Positions 23,056-38,039 are shown, counted from the stretch's first letter. The stretch is DNA of 64,000 nt from Boletus sp. NGJ (GCA_019096195.1 JAGTXK010000275.1:372001-436000); one strand, 5' to 3'. Notes: generated from the letters alone by a model not told the origin. Program-made: numbers and translations.

Positions 23056-23300
23056 GAATGGTAATTCCAAGAATGCATATTTACTACAGAATACGCTACT
23101 ATTTGTATGTATGGGGTGTGAGCACAGACCAGCTTTAGGGCCAGTATGGAATGTGCTAGAATGGTGACATGATGTTCTAGAGGATTCTATGATGTATGTG
23201 TGACATCATGGTTCTAGGTATGGGTGCCTAGCTAATATGTAAGTGTTCATTAGCTAAGTATTTGTGAGTGTCTACGGAAATAAAGGAAAAGACGTTTCAG
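23056..23300. other. Unassigned insert remnant inside Plavaka
   Basis: The family protein should pass directly from LPWLQFF (about 23330) to AFSFIDPD (about 20880). This stretch and 21404-21442 therefore look like part of an older insertion that preceded the Tc1-like element. It has LTR-like traits but no clear ends. Confidence 0.35.
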
Positions 23301-24988
23301 GTTTCTTCATTGAAGAATTGAAGCCAGGGTAATTGCTTGGCATCCCATCCCAAGTGGAAGTTTGAGTTGTGCTGGAACCAGTGCACAAATAAGATGTCCA
23401 TTCATTTTGGCTTGGAATATGGAGATGTGATGTTGTTGTGATGTTGTATTATTGTATGGAAGATGAGACAGACAGACACAGATATACCATGATACCAATA
23501 TGAATGTGAGCACTCATCCTCTTGCGACAATAACATAATGTCAGCATGAGAATGGGAGTTGATTGAATCTTGGTCCTCCCACAAGTCATAGGTCATGTAG
23601 TTGATTTGTAGATATGTGTGTTCATAGATCTTGTTGTCCAGAATAATGACACAGCAGTCCTCATCACTGAAATCATATTTGTCACTATTGTAAATCAGGT
23701 CCTGAAGATGACCTAATAAATGGTCCTTAAGGCGCAGAATAAAGTCCTGCACAAGAGAGCAAGTTGGTCAGTCATGCAGTCAGTTGAAGGTTAAATGCAC
23801 ATTGACAGCAGGGTCCTCTCCACACTTACTCAACCATTCTGTGAGGTCATAGCTCTGCCATGTAGATGCAGCAATATGATAATGGTCTGTGGGGGATATA
23901 TGGAGACAGGGGGACGCTTTGGCTGAGAGGAGGCTTTCGCAGCCAGGAGGGAATCTTTTGCACTATTCACCTTTGTGACAAAGCATTCTATTGCTTCTTG
24001 ATGAGCAAGGCTAACATTTTGTATGTCCTTTTTCTTCCCTGAGCCAGGAAATCAACAATTTGCACACCAGTGCTCAAGTTCACCCTAGATCATAGAATTA
24101 GTACTTGTTGTACAATACAACAGCGAGAATATCATACTGTTTGAGTTGAATAACTATCTGTCATCCCATACAGTCAAATTGTATCTGGATAGTCAGCCAA
24201 AGTGTGGTACTTATAAGTTGAAAGATTAAGCCTTTTAATCTTTGGCATGAATGTTGTTGTGTTTTCACATTCCTTTGCATGCTGGGGGTCCTTGACGACA
24301 AGCACTGCATGTCTCCAAGCATGAGAAGCGGATTCTTGAGGTAATTCTGTAGTTTGATATGTAGAGCATGTTGTCGGCTGAAATTTCTGTACTGAACAAC
24401 TAAGATGAGTGGTTGTGATGTCAAAGAATGAAAGTGTATCTTCTGTATGCATTTGGAGCTTTGCCAAACCATGCCAGGTCACCAAGTCGAAGAGAAGGTC
24501 TAGAACAACCTCATCATCTGGAGAAGGTAGCAGTCCCTCAAAAACAGGAATTGCATACTATCAGTGTATTTTCAGCCAATGAAAACAAGGTGTACAATTG
24601 CTTACCTGAAGTAGATCTTCGAAGTCCCTGGCTGCAAGCCACTTCATTGCTGATGTGTTCTTGTGGAATCTTTAAATCATTTCCCATCCGAATATTCCAA
24701 CTTTTTGATACCTATTAACCTTGTTATGTAGTAATTCTCAATGGACTGATGACTTATCTCCAATTTAGCTCTTGTACTGCATTCCCTCCATGGGTGTACA
24801 AGATACACATCAAGTGCAAAAATATCACCTTCCATACTCTGAGTTCAAACTCATAGAGTAGGTCAACAACAAATAAAAGGAAAAAATTAAAAAGAGTGTC
24901 CTCAGTTGAGAGATGCTCAGAAAATGTATTCTAGGAAGAGTGAAAGTAAGCGGTATTAAAATAACACTATCAAATTTCAAATCATCAC
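23300..24988 (-). pseudogene. Plavaka transposase, central part
   Basis: Continues the Plavaka transposase that begins at 46632. Read downward from 24988, after an intron end: NTFSEHLSTEDTLFNFFLLF, VVDLLYEFELRVWKVIFLHL, MKWLAARDFEDLLQ, an intron, IPVFEGLLPSPDDEVVLDLL and FDLVTWHGLAKLQMHTEDTL (about 24550-24430), KRLNLSTYKYHTLADY (about 24240-24190), GELEHWCAN (about 24090), LRLKDHLLGHLQDLIY and NKIYEHTYLQINYMTYDLWE (about 23745-23570), then WMDILFVHWFQHN and WDAKQLPWLQFF (about 23405-23320). This order is the known Plavaka order. Stops and register changes are scattered through it. It is not active. Confidence 0.85.
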
Positions 24989-25467
24989 TGTTATAATATA
25001 CGAAATTTTCAAACTTTTCATACAAACACTTACATTTCATTTTCATCAACCTTTTTCTTCATAAATCACGTGACTGTGCATGTGACTGTGGGAACATATC
25101 ACATGACAGGTCTAGAACCTATGACATCATATGATGTCACACCTCATGTGATCCATAACTCTTTAATTTCCGCTCTTCTCACACAGCCCCTTTAATCTCC
25201 ATATTACTATACTTAGTAAATTATCACATGCACTGCTTGGTCTGTGTGCATCTCTCTCATGTATATAAAGTAGCACTTTCGTGACTGGAATCCCCAGTCT
25301 AATCCACTTGTATTCTTCCTCCAACAACTCATTAGCTTTGGCCACTCTGGTCATTGTAGGGTTGGGAATAGTACGGACTAAGACTCCCCACCTCATCCAT
25401 TGAGCCAGGCTTCGTGTAACCTGCAAATAGTTTGAGCCTTGTGGTTTGTGCCAAAAGGTTCATAACA
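24989..25467 (+). repeat. Left outer Gypsy LTR
   Basis: 479 bases, TGTTATAATATACG to TTCATAACA. It pairs with the right outer LTR at 45085-45564, which shares its CG-depleted variants (for example ATATTACTATACTTAG), and is preceded by the duplication ATCAC. A TATA box (TATATAAAG) lies near 25262. Confidence 0.92.
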
Positions 25468-28400
25468 CTTTGGATTAGACTATATACACAATGCTTGGAC
25501 TCCAGAGCTAAGGAGATCATACGTGAATCCAGCGTTAAGGGACATCTGAAGTATTCACCACTTGATGGTGACGAGAAAAGCACTCACCGAAACACTTGCA
25601 TATATGCTTGTCCGGCATTATAAATAAGGATAAAGTTGCTGCTGGGCATAGTGCACTAGCCCCACTTCTTAGGTGGTTGCCAACCTAAGCGTATGTTGAT
25701 TCTACGATAGTGAATCCAGGTTCACGTGATTACCTGTGACGTCACGCAGTGCGATAGGAGATTTTATCTCGACTTATCTCTGTGCACACCTGCTAGTAGT
25801 AAAGCAGTCATACTCCGGTCCCCCTACTACCGTTGCCCACCATTTTTAATAACTTATACTTTGACTCCTATGAAGGTGTAGGTGCCCCAGAACTTGGTTG
25901 TAAGATACCAGGTAGTAAGGCACTGAAAGAAGACTGTCCTAGGAAAAGGAAAATTTATCAAAGGAACCCCAACAAAGTCAGACCACTTCGCCCATCCTCC
26001 GCATTTGCTCTATATTGCATCACCATCCATCGATCTTACCTCCGACCTACATCACTCCTAAAACCCATTATCAGATATGTCTCACATCGACATTGATGAT
26101 CTGGTTAAGAAACTCGCCGACCTCACTCAGAAACACGATAAGTGAAATGATCACCGATGATACCACCTATCTATTAGCACTCCTACCTATGCTCTCGCAG
26201 TACCTATAGATGATACACTCGCCTACTCCCACCAACCTCCATCCTAGCCTCGCCTTGCATACACCTAGAGTAGTCACTCATCGTATCCTCCCCCATACGA
26301 TATACCATATACTGCACACACCTATGTACACTTTCATTAGTCGTACCCTCGTCGTACCCGTTACACTACGACACCAAGCAGCCTCACGGCAAACCCCGGC
26401 GTTCATCGCCACAAGCACAGGCCCGCATGCCTATAAACTATGCCCTCCCTTGTGGATCTACCTGATGCAGTGCTCAGTAGCCATGTCATGTGCCATAACG
26501 TCCTGTACGATGACAACAACCCCTTTGTCATGTATGCACTCGTTATGTGCACACCACCCATAGACAGTACCTGACGCAGTGCTTAGTATGCTACACAAGT
26601 ACTAATCAGGAGCCCGCCTCCAGATCCTCGAATCCCCGCTCAATCCCTGATCCTTGGCTCACACCGTAGATCACCCCTCGTACTGCCAAGTACTAATCAA
26701 GCCCACGCTAGATTAACCCACGTACTGATCAGGCGAACGTCAGATCACAACCTCTAGACATAGACAAGACCTGATCTATCACCCGATACGATCTCATCTC
26801 GATACCAGATCCAATGATTACCTATGCAATGCCTTATGCATCACCCTTTCATTTCTTCTTTCGTTTCCCATCTCCGTTCCTATCTATTAGTTCCCCTTTA
26901 GATATATCACATGTAGCCACGCCTAGAGCGTTCTGGACTACATTTCACTTACATGCGCACACCACACGCATCTCATTCCATCGTTTCTCCCTTTTGCCAT
27001 TGGACACTAACATTTCCTTGTTCCTGTGATGTCATACCCAGTACCCTACGACGTCATAGCATAGCATGGTCCATGCGCCACTATCAGTAGTATATAAGTA
27101 GCCGGTAGAGTACCATGTTTCGCCTAGCCTTGAAATTGCCTTTCTCTCTGTCACATATTGCTTTAGTTAGCAATGCTTCAGATATCGGGTCTAGGTTCTT
27201 TCTTTCGTCCATTGCAAGTCCCTTTCAATAAGGAAAACATTACAAAAAAGATTGCCGATCCCAGGAAATGGGACGGCAACAGAACCACCTTTCAAGTATG
27301 GTGGATTAAGCTGCGTCTCTGGGTCGACGCTTAGACCTGGAAAAATGACAAAATAATGGACATTGCAGTTTTGTCCCGACTCAAAGGAAAGGCAGAGAGT
27401 TTTGCTCAACTCATAATGGAGCATTATCTTGATGAAGAGGCTACCATCGAGATGGATGCAAATGGGGTCATGCTGCCGGCAAAAGGAGCCAATGCTTGGC
27501 CTACATGGAATCAACTGCAAGAACAGATCAAGACATATTTTTGCATAGACACGTTAAAGCATGAGTCTCTAAGGAAACTAGAGGCTCTAAAGCAAAACGG
27601 TCACCTAATAGATCTGTTTCTGCAAAAGTTCGAAATCTTAAGGAAGGAATTGTACATAGACGATCATCACACAGAGGTCCTCCTCAAAAAGGCAGTAGAT
27701 TTTAGAATCTACGAAAGGTTGCGCTTAAACAACCCAGCACGAAATTACAACTACGAGGACCTAGTGTTGAACTATAGAGTAATCGGCAGGGCGTTCGAAA
27801 CAAATGGTGAATGAGCGCGGACCACCCAGCCAATCACGTCAACCTCCACGATCATCCTTTCCCCCCACCTCATGGGCAACCTCCACACAATTCATACCAC
27901 CCTCAGTATACAGCAGTAGGCACCCAACCAGGCTGAGGAGCCTCAATGGAAATAGGAGTCCAGCAGGCTGGACCGTCGAAAGACACAAGGACCTGTTTCC
28001 ACTGTGGCAAACCTGGCCACATAAAACCAAACTGCCCTACGAACCCGTTTAAGAGAACAGGTCGACCGCCTATGCAAAGGCAAATCTGGGATTGGAACCA
28101 AGGCTCGTACATCAAGCAAACACAGGGAGAAAACGAGTATCCCCAGTTTTTTAATGAAATCCAATCCAGACAAGCATATGCGGCACGACCACTACCACAA
28201 CCTCCTGTCACCACAGCAGCACCAAGTGTGGCATCAAGATCATATGTTTTCGGAAGAAGCCAAAGCATACTATAGGGACAAATTCGAGGTAGAGGCTAAA
28301 GCCAGAGCTGTGCAGGCTTTAAATGGACAGTGCCAATGAGTAATGAGGGAACTCAGCAGCATGAACAATCATCTCTTTTTTCTTTCTTTATGAACTGTAC

Positions 28401-31400
28401 TAGTAGCGATTTTCCAATCTCTGATCTTTCTTCTGTTTTACATAAATTATCAATACAATCTGCAAGGGCATCTCAATTGAGCATGGCACTGGAAACAAGT
28501 GTGCTTAATTCCCTTACAAAACAACAAAAAATATCTCATATCTATAAACCCACAAAGGTCACATTGAACCAAGCATCTACGTTATCCTATGGTGGAGAGT
28601 TCTTCCTTGAAACCATAGTATCATGCAATGTCAATGGACAGTGGTTGCATTACCGATTCAAATCCCTCTTGGATTTGAAAGTGTCGCATACTTTTATTGA
28701 TCAGGACTACATTACTCGTCATGGTATTCCCTTCTATAATATTGAAAACCCCATAAAGATACATAACGCTGATGGCTCAGAAGGAGCTATCAGACCGATC
28801 TGTCACGCAGTAACCCTGATGGTGGAAATTCAAGGACATTATGAAGTCATAGACGTTTACATATCAAAACTAGGAACCCATCAAATGATCATCGGTTATG
28901 ACTGGCTGTATCACCACAACCCTGACATCGATCGGATAAAACAAACAATTACCTTCCCTCGTTGCACTTCATACTGTAAAATTATGGGACTAGAACCTAC
29001 TTCTTCTTACGAACCAGGTAATCTTCATACTATAGAGGAAGGACTCAAAGAAAAAGTTCCACTAACTTATCATGAATTTCTAGATGTTTTCTCGGAGAAA
29101 GAATCTCAAAGAATGCCTTTATGAAAACATTGGAATCACGCAATTGATCTCAAAGAAGACTTCATTCCAAAGAAAGGACGTGTCATTCCCCTTTCGGACA
29201 TCGAAATGAAAGAAGTCAAAACATTCATCGAAAAGGAAGTCAAGAAGGGTTATGTCAAACCTTCAAAATCTCCACAGACATCACCCGTTTTCTTCATTCC
29301 CAAAAAAGATGGTAAAAAACGAATGGTAATGGATTACTGATATTTAAATGAAGGAACTAAAAAAAATTCCTATCCACTCCCTCTCATCCCACAGCTAATT
29401 GATAGACTCAAGAACATGGATTTATTTACAGCAATGGACCTTCAATGGGGATACAACAATGTATGTATCAAAGAAGGCGACGAATGGAAAGCAGCCTTCG
29501 TCACTCCCATCAGAGCATACGAACCAACGGTTATGTATTTCGGACTTATGAACTCTCCTCCTACGTTTCAAACCATGATGAACGATATCTTCAATGACAT
29601 GTATGCTGTAGTTGTTATTTACATCGATGATGTCATGATATTTACATCCAGAAAGTCCAAAGAACAGCATGAAGAAGTTGTAAAGGAAGTTCTACGCCGC
29701 TTACGCAAGAACAACCTTTATGTAAAACTGGAAAAGTGTACCTTCTCAGCTGATAAAGTGGACTTTCTGGGTATGGTAGTATCTAAAGAGGGGGTAGAAA
29801 TGCAGTCGAAAAAAGTAGCTGGGGTCATGGATTGGCCAATACCTACAAGACTAAAGCAACTCCAAGGTTTCCTTGGGTTATGTAATTATTATAGACGATT
29901 CATAGAAGGCTTCACGCAAATCGCTCGACCCTTGAACGATCTTACCAAAAAAGACATTCCATTCAAATGGGGTCCTGAACAACAAGAAGCGTTCTCAAAC
30001 CTACAAAGAAAATTCACAGAAGCACCCCTTCTCGTGTATCCAAATCACGATCAAGAAATGCGTGTTGAAACCGATGCCTCAGACATCGCCATGGGAGCTG
30101 TGCTCTCCACATTATGCAATGACAGTAATTGGTGACCAGTCGCCTTTATTTCACATTCCTTTGACAGCGCGGAGTGCAATTACCCCATTTACGACAAAGA
30201 ACTGCTGGCAGTAATTCGTGCCTTAGAAGAATGGCGACATTATCTTATAGGTCGAGAAAGATTCGAAATCTGGACCGATCATAAAAATTTGGAGTATTGA
30301 AAAAAGCCTCAAACACTTAGTGGATGATAAGCACGCTGGCATGCGTTACTCCAAGAATTTAATTATTCTTTTATATATAAACCAGGTTCCTCAAATGGAA
30401 GAGCCGATGCCCTTTTCAGAAGATTAGACCATGGTGACGCAGTGCAAGATCACAATCAAAATGTTACTGTTCTCCCACCATCTATATTTATAAACCATGT
30501 TTCTTTATCTTCAGACTTTATAACAAAAATACAAAAAGAATCTGAAAAATATGATGTAGACACCATAAACAATTTCCTTTTCTATTCTGAACTTAGTTTA
30601 TTCAAAAATGAAAAAGACAAAATATTCATCCCCAAACCTTTATGTACAGAACTCATTACCTTATGTCATGATTCACTGATAGCAGGACATGGTGGTCATT
30701 CTAAAACTATTCATACACTCTCTCATTACTTCTCATGGCCAGGAGTCACAAAGGACATAAAAGACTATGTAGATCACTGCCAAGTGTGCACCCTCACGAA
30801 GGGTAAGCAAAATGCACCGGCAGGAAAAGTTATCCCTTTACCTGCAGCAAAAAGACCCTGGGAAGATTTATCGATAGACTTTATAACCAGTCTACCTCCA
30901 TCACAATCATTTACAGCTGTTTGCGTTGTCATAGATAGATTTTCAAAAGAAGTCATCTTTATACCTACCTATGATACCTGTTCCTTGAAGGACCTTGCAG
31001 TTTTATTTAGAGACCATGTTTGGTCAACACACGGACTCCCCTCAACCCTTGTATCAGACCGAGGACCCCAATTCATGTCTGCGTTTACCCAAGAGCTTTG
31101 TAAGCTCCTTGGTATTAAACAAAAAATCTCCACTACATATCATCCGCAAACAGACAGACAAACAGAGCACATTAATCAAGATCTAGAACAATATCTCTGC
31201 GCATATGCTGGGAAGAAACAACACGATTGGGTAGATTGGTTGAAGCTTGCTCAATTCTCGCATAACAACACAGTAACAACAGCAACTGGCGAGATCCCTT
31301 TTAAAGTCACCAGAAACTACATACCGCGTATGGGTTTTGAAGGGCATCTCACTGGTTTCGCAAACGAGATTGGACGAAACCATAAAGAGATAGAAGAAGT

Positions 31401-32014
31401 GCTGGAAGCTACACGAGAGAGGATGATCACCTCTTCCGATAAAAAATGATCCACTGCACCAGAATATTCTATCAGCCAACAGGTTTGGCTATCCACAGAT
31501 AAATTAAAACTTCCATACACAGCGAAAAAACTTACTCAAAAATGGATTGGTCCTTACGTCATCACTTGGATCCTTCCTAATGCCGTAACACTTAAACTGC
31601 CAAACTCTGTTCACATTCACCCAACTGTGAACATCTCTCATGTTAAACCTTATAAAGAAACGCTGCCTGGACAGCCTAAATTTAGACCTGACGCTATAGA
31701 GATTGATGAAGAGGGAGAAGAGCAATTTGAAGTTGACTTTATTGCCACTTCTCTCGAATGAAGAAAGGCAAATTAGAATATTTGGTTCACTGGAAAGGTT
31801 ACAACGATACTAATTGTACTTGGGAATCCGAAGAAATTCACATCACTGCACTAAATGTAGTTAAAGATTTCCATCGTCTTAACCCATCCGCACCATGCAA
31901 GCTTCGTGGTTTATCCATCTCAGCATTTGCTTCTCTATTTACTCCTTATGAAAACTTCACCGAAAATGAAAAAACAACGACTCGCCTGGAATTCGAGTCT
32001 TAAAGAGGGGGTAG
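25468..32014 (+). mobile_element. Gypsy body E1 (gag-pol with chromodomain), old and broken
   Basis: Fossil internal region of the oldest Gypsy in the nest. Parts in order: leader; gag (from about 25833, split by the solo LTR-B at 26143-27227, then continuing to about 28340 with a CX2CX4HX4C zinc knuckle near 27990-28030); protease (about 28600-28990); reverse transcriptase (about 29180-29790, with the YIDDV core); RNase H (about 30040-30430); integrase with an HHCC zinc-binding region and DDE core (about 30650-31250); chromodomain (about 31755-31870); and a purine-rich tract before the next LTR. It is clearly dead, with on the order of ten breaks. No envelope-like gene was seen. Confidence 0.9.
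26143..27227 (+). mobile_element. Solo LTR (LTR-B family) inside Gypsy gag
   Basis: Fossil solo LTR of 1085 bases, TGAAATGATC to CCCTTTCA, flanked by a perfect 5-base duplication ATAAG (26138-26142 and 27228-27232). It is the same length as the copy at 46769-47853. It carries a TATA region near 27091-27098. No internal region of this family occurs in the window. Confidence 0.93.
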
Positions 32015-32503
32015 TGTTATAATATACGAAATTTTCAAACTTTTCATACAAACACTTACATTTCATTTTCATCAACCTCTTTTCTTCATAAGTCACGTGA
32101 CTGTGCACGTGACCATGGGAACACATCACATGACAGGTCTAGAACCTATGACATCATATGACGTCACACCTCATGTGATCCACGACTCTTTTAATTTCCG
32201 CTCTTCTCACACAGCCCCTATTAATCTCCGTCTTACCATACGTAGTAAATTATCACACGCACAGCATGGTCCGTGCACATCTCTCTCCTGTATATAAAGT
32301 AGCACTTTGACGACTGGAATCCCCAGTCTAATCCACTTGTATTCTTCCTCCAACAACCTCATTAGCTTCGGCCACTCTGGTCGTCGTAGGGTTGGGAATA
32401 GTCCAGGACTAAGACTCCCCACCTCATCCGTTGAGCCAGGACTTCGTGTAGCCTGCGAGATAGTTCGAGCCTTGTGGTTTGGTTGCCGAAAGGGTTCATA
32501 ACA
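32015..32503 (+). repeat. Middle Gypsy LTR, shared by bodies E1 and E2
   Basis: 489 bases, TGTTATAATATACG to GGTTCATAACA. It follows the purine-rich tract of E1 and is directly followed by the leader of E2, so two bodies share one LTR. It keeps more CG sites than the outer LTRs. The arrangement is typical of LTR-LTR recombination. Confidence 0.9.
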
Positions 32504-35500
32504 CTTGGATTAGACTAGCATACACAACGCTCGGACTCCAGAGCTAAGGAGATATACGCGGGCCCAGCGTTTTAAGGGACATCTGCATAGTATTCACCAC
32601 TTGACGGTGACGAGAAAAGCACTCGCCGAAACGCTTGAATATACGCTCGTCCGGCGTCATAAATAAGGATAACGTTGCTGCCGGGCATAGTGCACTAGCC
32701 CCACTTCTTAGGTGGTTGCCGACCTAAGCGTACGCTGGTTCTACGATAGTGAACCCAGGTTCTCGTGATTACCTGTGACGTCACGAAGTAGCGTTAGGGG
32801 GATTTATCTCGCCTTTCTCCTGTGCTACACCTGCTTGTAGTAAAAGCAGTCATACTCCGGTCCCCCTACCACCGTCGCCCACCATTTTCAACGACCTATA
32901 CTTCGACTCCTACGAAGGCGTAGGAACCCCAGAACCGGATTGCAAGATATCTGGTAGTAAGGTTCTGAAAGAAGACCGACGTAGGAAAAGGAAAACTTAT
33001 ACAAGGAACCCCGACAAAGTCAGACCTCTTCGCCCATCCTCCGCATTCGCCCTTTACCGCATCCAATACTTCCGCTCTTACCTTCGCCCCACATCTCTCC
33101 TAAGGCCAAACCAACGATATGTCTAGAGTCGACATTGATGAACTCGGTCAAGAAACTCGCCGACCTTACTCAGGAGCGAGACAAGGAAAACATCACAAAG
33201 AAGATCGCCGATCCTGGGAAATGGGACGGCACAAGGACATCATTCCGCCCTTGGTGGATAAAGCTCCGGCTCTGGGTTGACGCCCAGAAATGGAAAAACA
33301 ACAAAATCATGGACATCGCTGTCCTCTCCCGTCTCGAAGGAAAAGCAGAAGCCTTCGCACAATTAATCATGGAGCACTACCTTAGATGAGGAAGCTACCA
33401 TCGAGACGGACGCAAACGGGGTCTTGCTAGCCGGCAAAAGGAGCCGATGCATGGCCCACTTGGAACAGGCTGCAGGAGCAGATAAAAACCCACTTCTGCA
33501 TCGACACGTTGGCCCACGAGTCGTTGAGGAAACTCGAGGCCTTAAAACAAAATGGTCACCCTATTGACCTGTTCCTCCAACGGTTTGAGATCTTGAGGAA
33601 AGAGTCGTACATCGACGACCACCACGCTGCAGGTTCTACTGAAAAAGGCGGTAGACTACAAGATTTACGAACGTTCTCGTCTTGAACAGCCCCGCACGCA
33701 ACTTTGACTATGAAGACTTAGTCATAAACTACAGAACTATAGGCCGGGCATTCGAACAGATCGTGAACGAGCGTGGTCCTCCTCATAGATCTCAACCCCC
33801 GCGATCATCCTTCCCTCCTCCCCGTGGGCAACCCCCACAAAACTCTTATCGTCCTACCTACACGGCAGTAGGAACTCAACCGGGTCGCGGTGCGCCCATG
33901 GAAATAGGTGTCCAGCAGGCTGGACCCTCTAAGGAAACCAGGACTTGCTTCCATTGTGGCAAACCCGGCCACATAAAACCTAACTGCCCGACGAACCCCT
34001 TCAAACGGACAGGTCGTCCGCCCATGCAACGCCAGATTTGGGACTGGAACCAAGGCTCGTACGTCGAGCAAAATCAGGGAGAAAATGAGTATCCCCAATT
34101 TTTTAACGAATCCCAATCTCGCGCATATGCGTCAACGACCTCTCCCGCAACCTCCCGCAGCTACAGCGGCACCAAGTGTAGCAGCAAGAGCTTACGTTTC
34201 CGATGAGGCGGAAGCGTATTACAGAGACAAGTTCGAAGTAGAGGCAAAAGCCAGAGCTGCACAGGCTTTAAATGGACAGCGCCAATGAGTACAGAGGGAA
34301 CTCAGCGGCAAGAACTTTCTTCTTTTTCATCTTCTCTTACGACATGTACAAATACCGATTTTCCAATCTCTGATCTCTCCGCTGTACTACGTAAATTATC
34401 TATGAAATCTGCGAGGGCGTCTCAATTGAGCGCGGCACCAGAATTAAGTGTACTTAATTCCCTCGTGAAACAACAAAAAATATTGAATATATATAAACCC
34501 ACAAAGGTCACGTTAAACCAAGCATCTACACTTTCCTATGGTGGAGAATTTTCCCTTGAAACCATAGTATCGTGCAACGTTAACGGCCAGTGGTCGCGTT
34601 ACCGTTTCCAGTCCCTCCTGGATTCGGGAGCGTCGCATACGTTTATCGATCAGGACTATGTAAAAAGACACGGAATACCTTTTTATACCATCGACAACCC
34701 CATTAAGATACATAACGCTGACGGTTCGGAAGGAGCAATCGGACCGATCCGTCACGCGGTAACCCTGATGGTGGAAATCGAAGGACATTACGAAGTTATA
34801 GACGCTTACATATCTAAATTAGGCACTCATCGAATGATCATCGGGTATGACTGGCTATATCGTCATAACCCTGACATCGATTGGGTAAAACAGACAATTA
34901 CGTTTCCTCGACTGTACCTCATACTGTAAAATTATGGGTCTAGGACCCACTTCCTCTTACGAACCGGCTCAACTACGTACAATAGAAGAAGGACTAAAAG
35001 AAAAGGTTCCATTAACTTATCACGAATTTTTAGACGTCTTTTCGGAGAAAGAATCCCAGAGAATGCCTTTATGAAAACATTGGGATCACGCAATTGATCT
35101 CAAAGAAGACTTCATCCCCAAGAAAGGACATGTTATTCCCCTTTCGGACATCGAAATGGAAGAAGTCAGAACGTTCATCGAAAAGGAAGTCAAAAAGGGT
35201 TACGTCAAACCCTCCAAATCTCCACAGACGTCCCCCGTCTTCTTCATTCCTAAAAAAGACGGTAAAAAACGAATGGTCATGGATTACCGTTATCTAAACG
35301 AAGGAACAATCAAGAATTCCTATCCACTCCCTCTCATTCCACAATTAATTGATCGACTCAAGAACGCGGACTTATTTACGGCTATGGATCTCCGATGGGG
35401 ATATAACAATGTCCACATTAAAGAAGGCGATGAATGGAAAGCAGCATTCATTACCCCTATTGGAGCATATGAACCTACCGTTATGTATTTCGGTCTCACG

Positions 35501-38039
35501 AACTCCCCCCCTACATTCCAAACGATGATGAACGACATATTTAACGACATGTATGCGGTAGTCGTCATCTACATCGACGACGTTATGATATTTACCTCAA
35601 AAAAGACAAAAGAGCAACACGAAGAAGTTGTAAAGGAAGTTTTACGCCGTCTCCGCGAAAACGACCTTTACGTAAAACCAGAAAAGTGTACCTTCTCGGC
35701 AACAAAAGTGGATTTCTTAGGAATGGTGGTATCTAAAGAGGGGGTAGAAATGCAGTTGAAGAAAGTAGCTGGGGTCATGGATTGGCCAATTCCTACTCGC
35801 TTGAAGCAACTTCAAGGCTTTCTCGGACTCTGTAATTATTATAGACGATTCATAGAAGGCTTCGCGCAGATCGCACGACCCTTGAACGATCTTACTAAAA
35901 AAGACGTTCCATTCAAATGGGGTCCAAATCAACAAGAAGCATTCATCAATCTAAAAAGAAAATTCATGGAAGCACCACTTCTCGCATACCCAAATCGCGA
36001 TCAAGAAATGCGTGTGGAAACCGATGCTTTAGACATCGCCACGGGAGCAGTGCTCTCCACATTATGCAATGATGGTAACTGGCGACCAGTTGCCTTTATT
36101 TCTCACTCTTTTGACAGCGCAGAGCGCAATTACCCAATATATGATAAAGAACTGCTTGCAGTAATACGTGCACTGGAAGAATGGCGTCATTATTTAATAG
36201 GTCGCGAAAGATTCGAAATCTGGACCGATCATAAAAACCTCGAATATTGGAAGAAGCCTCAAACGCTTAGCGGACGTCAAGCACGTTGGCATGCACTTCT
36301 GCAAGAATTTAATTATTCTTTCGTATATAAACCCGGATCGTCCAATGGAAGAGCAGATGCTTTATCTCGACGACCGGATCACGGTGACGCAGTTGTAGAT
36401 CACAATCAAAACGTCACCGTTCTCCCTCCTTCTATATTTATAAATCACGTCTCTCTTTCTTCTGATCTTATGACAAAAATACAAAAAGAATCTAAAAAAT
36501 ATAACATCGATGCTATAAACAATTTCCTCTTCTATTCAGAAATTAACCTATTCAAAAATGAAAAAGACCAAATCTACGTACCAGAATCATTACGCACAGA
36601 AATCATTACATTATGTCATGACTCGCCTATTGCAGGACATGGCGGTCATTCAAAAACTATACATACACTATCTCGATATTTCTCGTGGCCAGGAGTCACA
36701 AAGGACGTAAAAACCTATGTAGATCACTGCCAAGTGTGCGCCCTCACGAAGGGTAAGCAAAAAGCACCGGCAGGAAAAGTTATCCCTCTTCCCGCGGCAA
36801 AAAGACCATGGGAAGATCTATCAGTAGATTTCATTACAGGCTTACCGCCATCACAATTGTTTACTGCTATCTGCGTTATTGTGGACAGATTTTCTAAAGA
36901 AGTTGTTTTTATACCAACATACGATACTTGTTCTTTGAAAGATTTAGCTATCTTATTTAGAGACCATGTTTGGTCAACACACGGACTTCCCTCTACCCTC
37001 ATATCAGACCGAGGACCACAATTCGTTTCTGCTTTCACCCAAGAGCTTTGCAAGCTTCTTGGTATAAAACAAAAAATCTCTACAGCATATCATCCGCAGA
37101 CGGACGGACAAACCGAACGCGTTAACCGAGATCTTGAACAGTATCTCCGCGCGTATGCCGGAAAGAAACAAAATGAATGGGTCACATGGTTGAAATTAGC
37201 CCAATTCTCTCACAATAACACCGTCACTACAGCCACTGGAGAGATTCCTTTTAAAATCACACGAAACTACGTACCACGTATGGGTTTCGAAGGACATCTC
37301 ACGGGTTTTGCAGACGAAATTGGGCGAAATCATAAAGAGATTGAAGAAGCGCTGGAAGCTACACGCGAGAGGATGATCACCTCTTCCAATAAAAAATGAT
37401 CTACAGCACCAGAATATTCTATTGGTCAGCAAGTCTGGCTTTCAACCGATAAATTAAAACTTCCCTATACGGTGAAAAAACTAACACAAAAATGGATTGG
37501 ACCCTACACTATCACTCGGGTACTTCCTAACGCCGTAACGCTCAAACTACCTAATTCTGTTCACAAAAATGGATTGGACCCTACACTATCACTCGGGTAC
37601 TTCCTAACGCCGTAACGCTCAAACTACCTAATTCTGTTCACATCCATCCAACTGTGAACATTTCTCACGTCAAACCATACAGAGATACGCTGCCTGGACA
37701 GCCTAAATCTCGTCCTAACGCAATAGAAATTGACGAAGAAGGTGAAGAGCAATTTGAAGTTGACTATATCGCCGCTTCCAGGTTGAAGAAAGGCAAACTA
37801 GAATATTTGGTTCACTGGAAAGGTTATGATGAAACCGATCAAACCTGGGAATCTGAAGACATTCACATAACTGCACCGGATGCAGTTCAAGATTTCCATC
37901 GTCATAATCCATCCGCACCACGCAAGCTTCGTGGTTTATCATTATCAGCTTTCGCTTCTCTATTCTCATCTTATGAAAATTTCACCGAACAAGAAAAAAC
38001 AACGACTCGCCTGGAATTCGAGTCTTAAAGAGGGGGTAG
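32504..38039 (+). mobile_element. Gypsy body E2 (gag-pol with chromodomain), younger, broken
   Basis: Second plus-strand body. Gag spans about 32880-34290, with the zinc knuckle near 33951-33992. Pol follows with an overlapping start near 34285: protease, reverse transcriptase with VVIYIDDVM (near 35560-35590), RNase H, integrase (to about 37400), chromodomain (about 37785-37900, KKGKLEYLVHWKGYDETDQT) and the purine-rich tract before 38040. Much of pol is still one long open frame, and CG sites are retained, so it is younger than E1. It is broken in roughly half a dozen places. Confidence 0.9.
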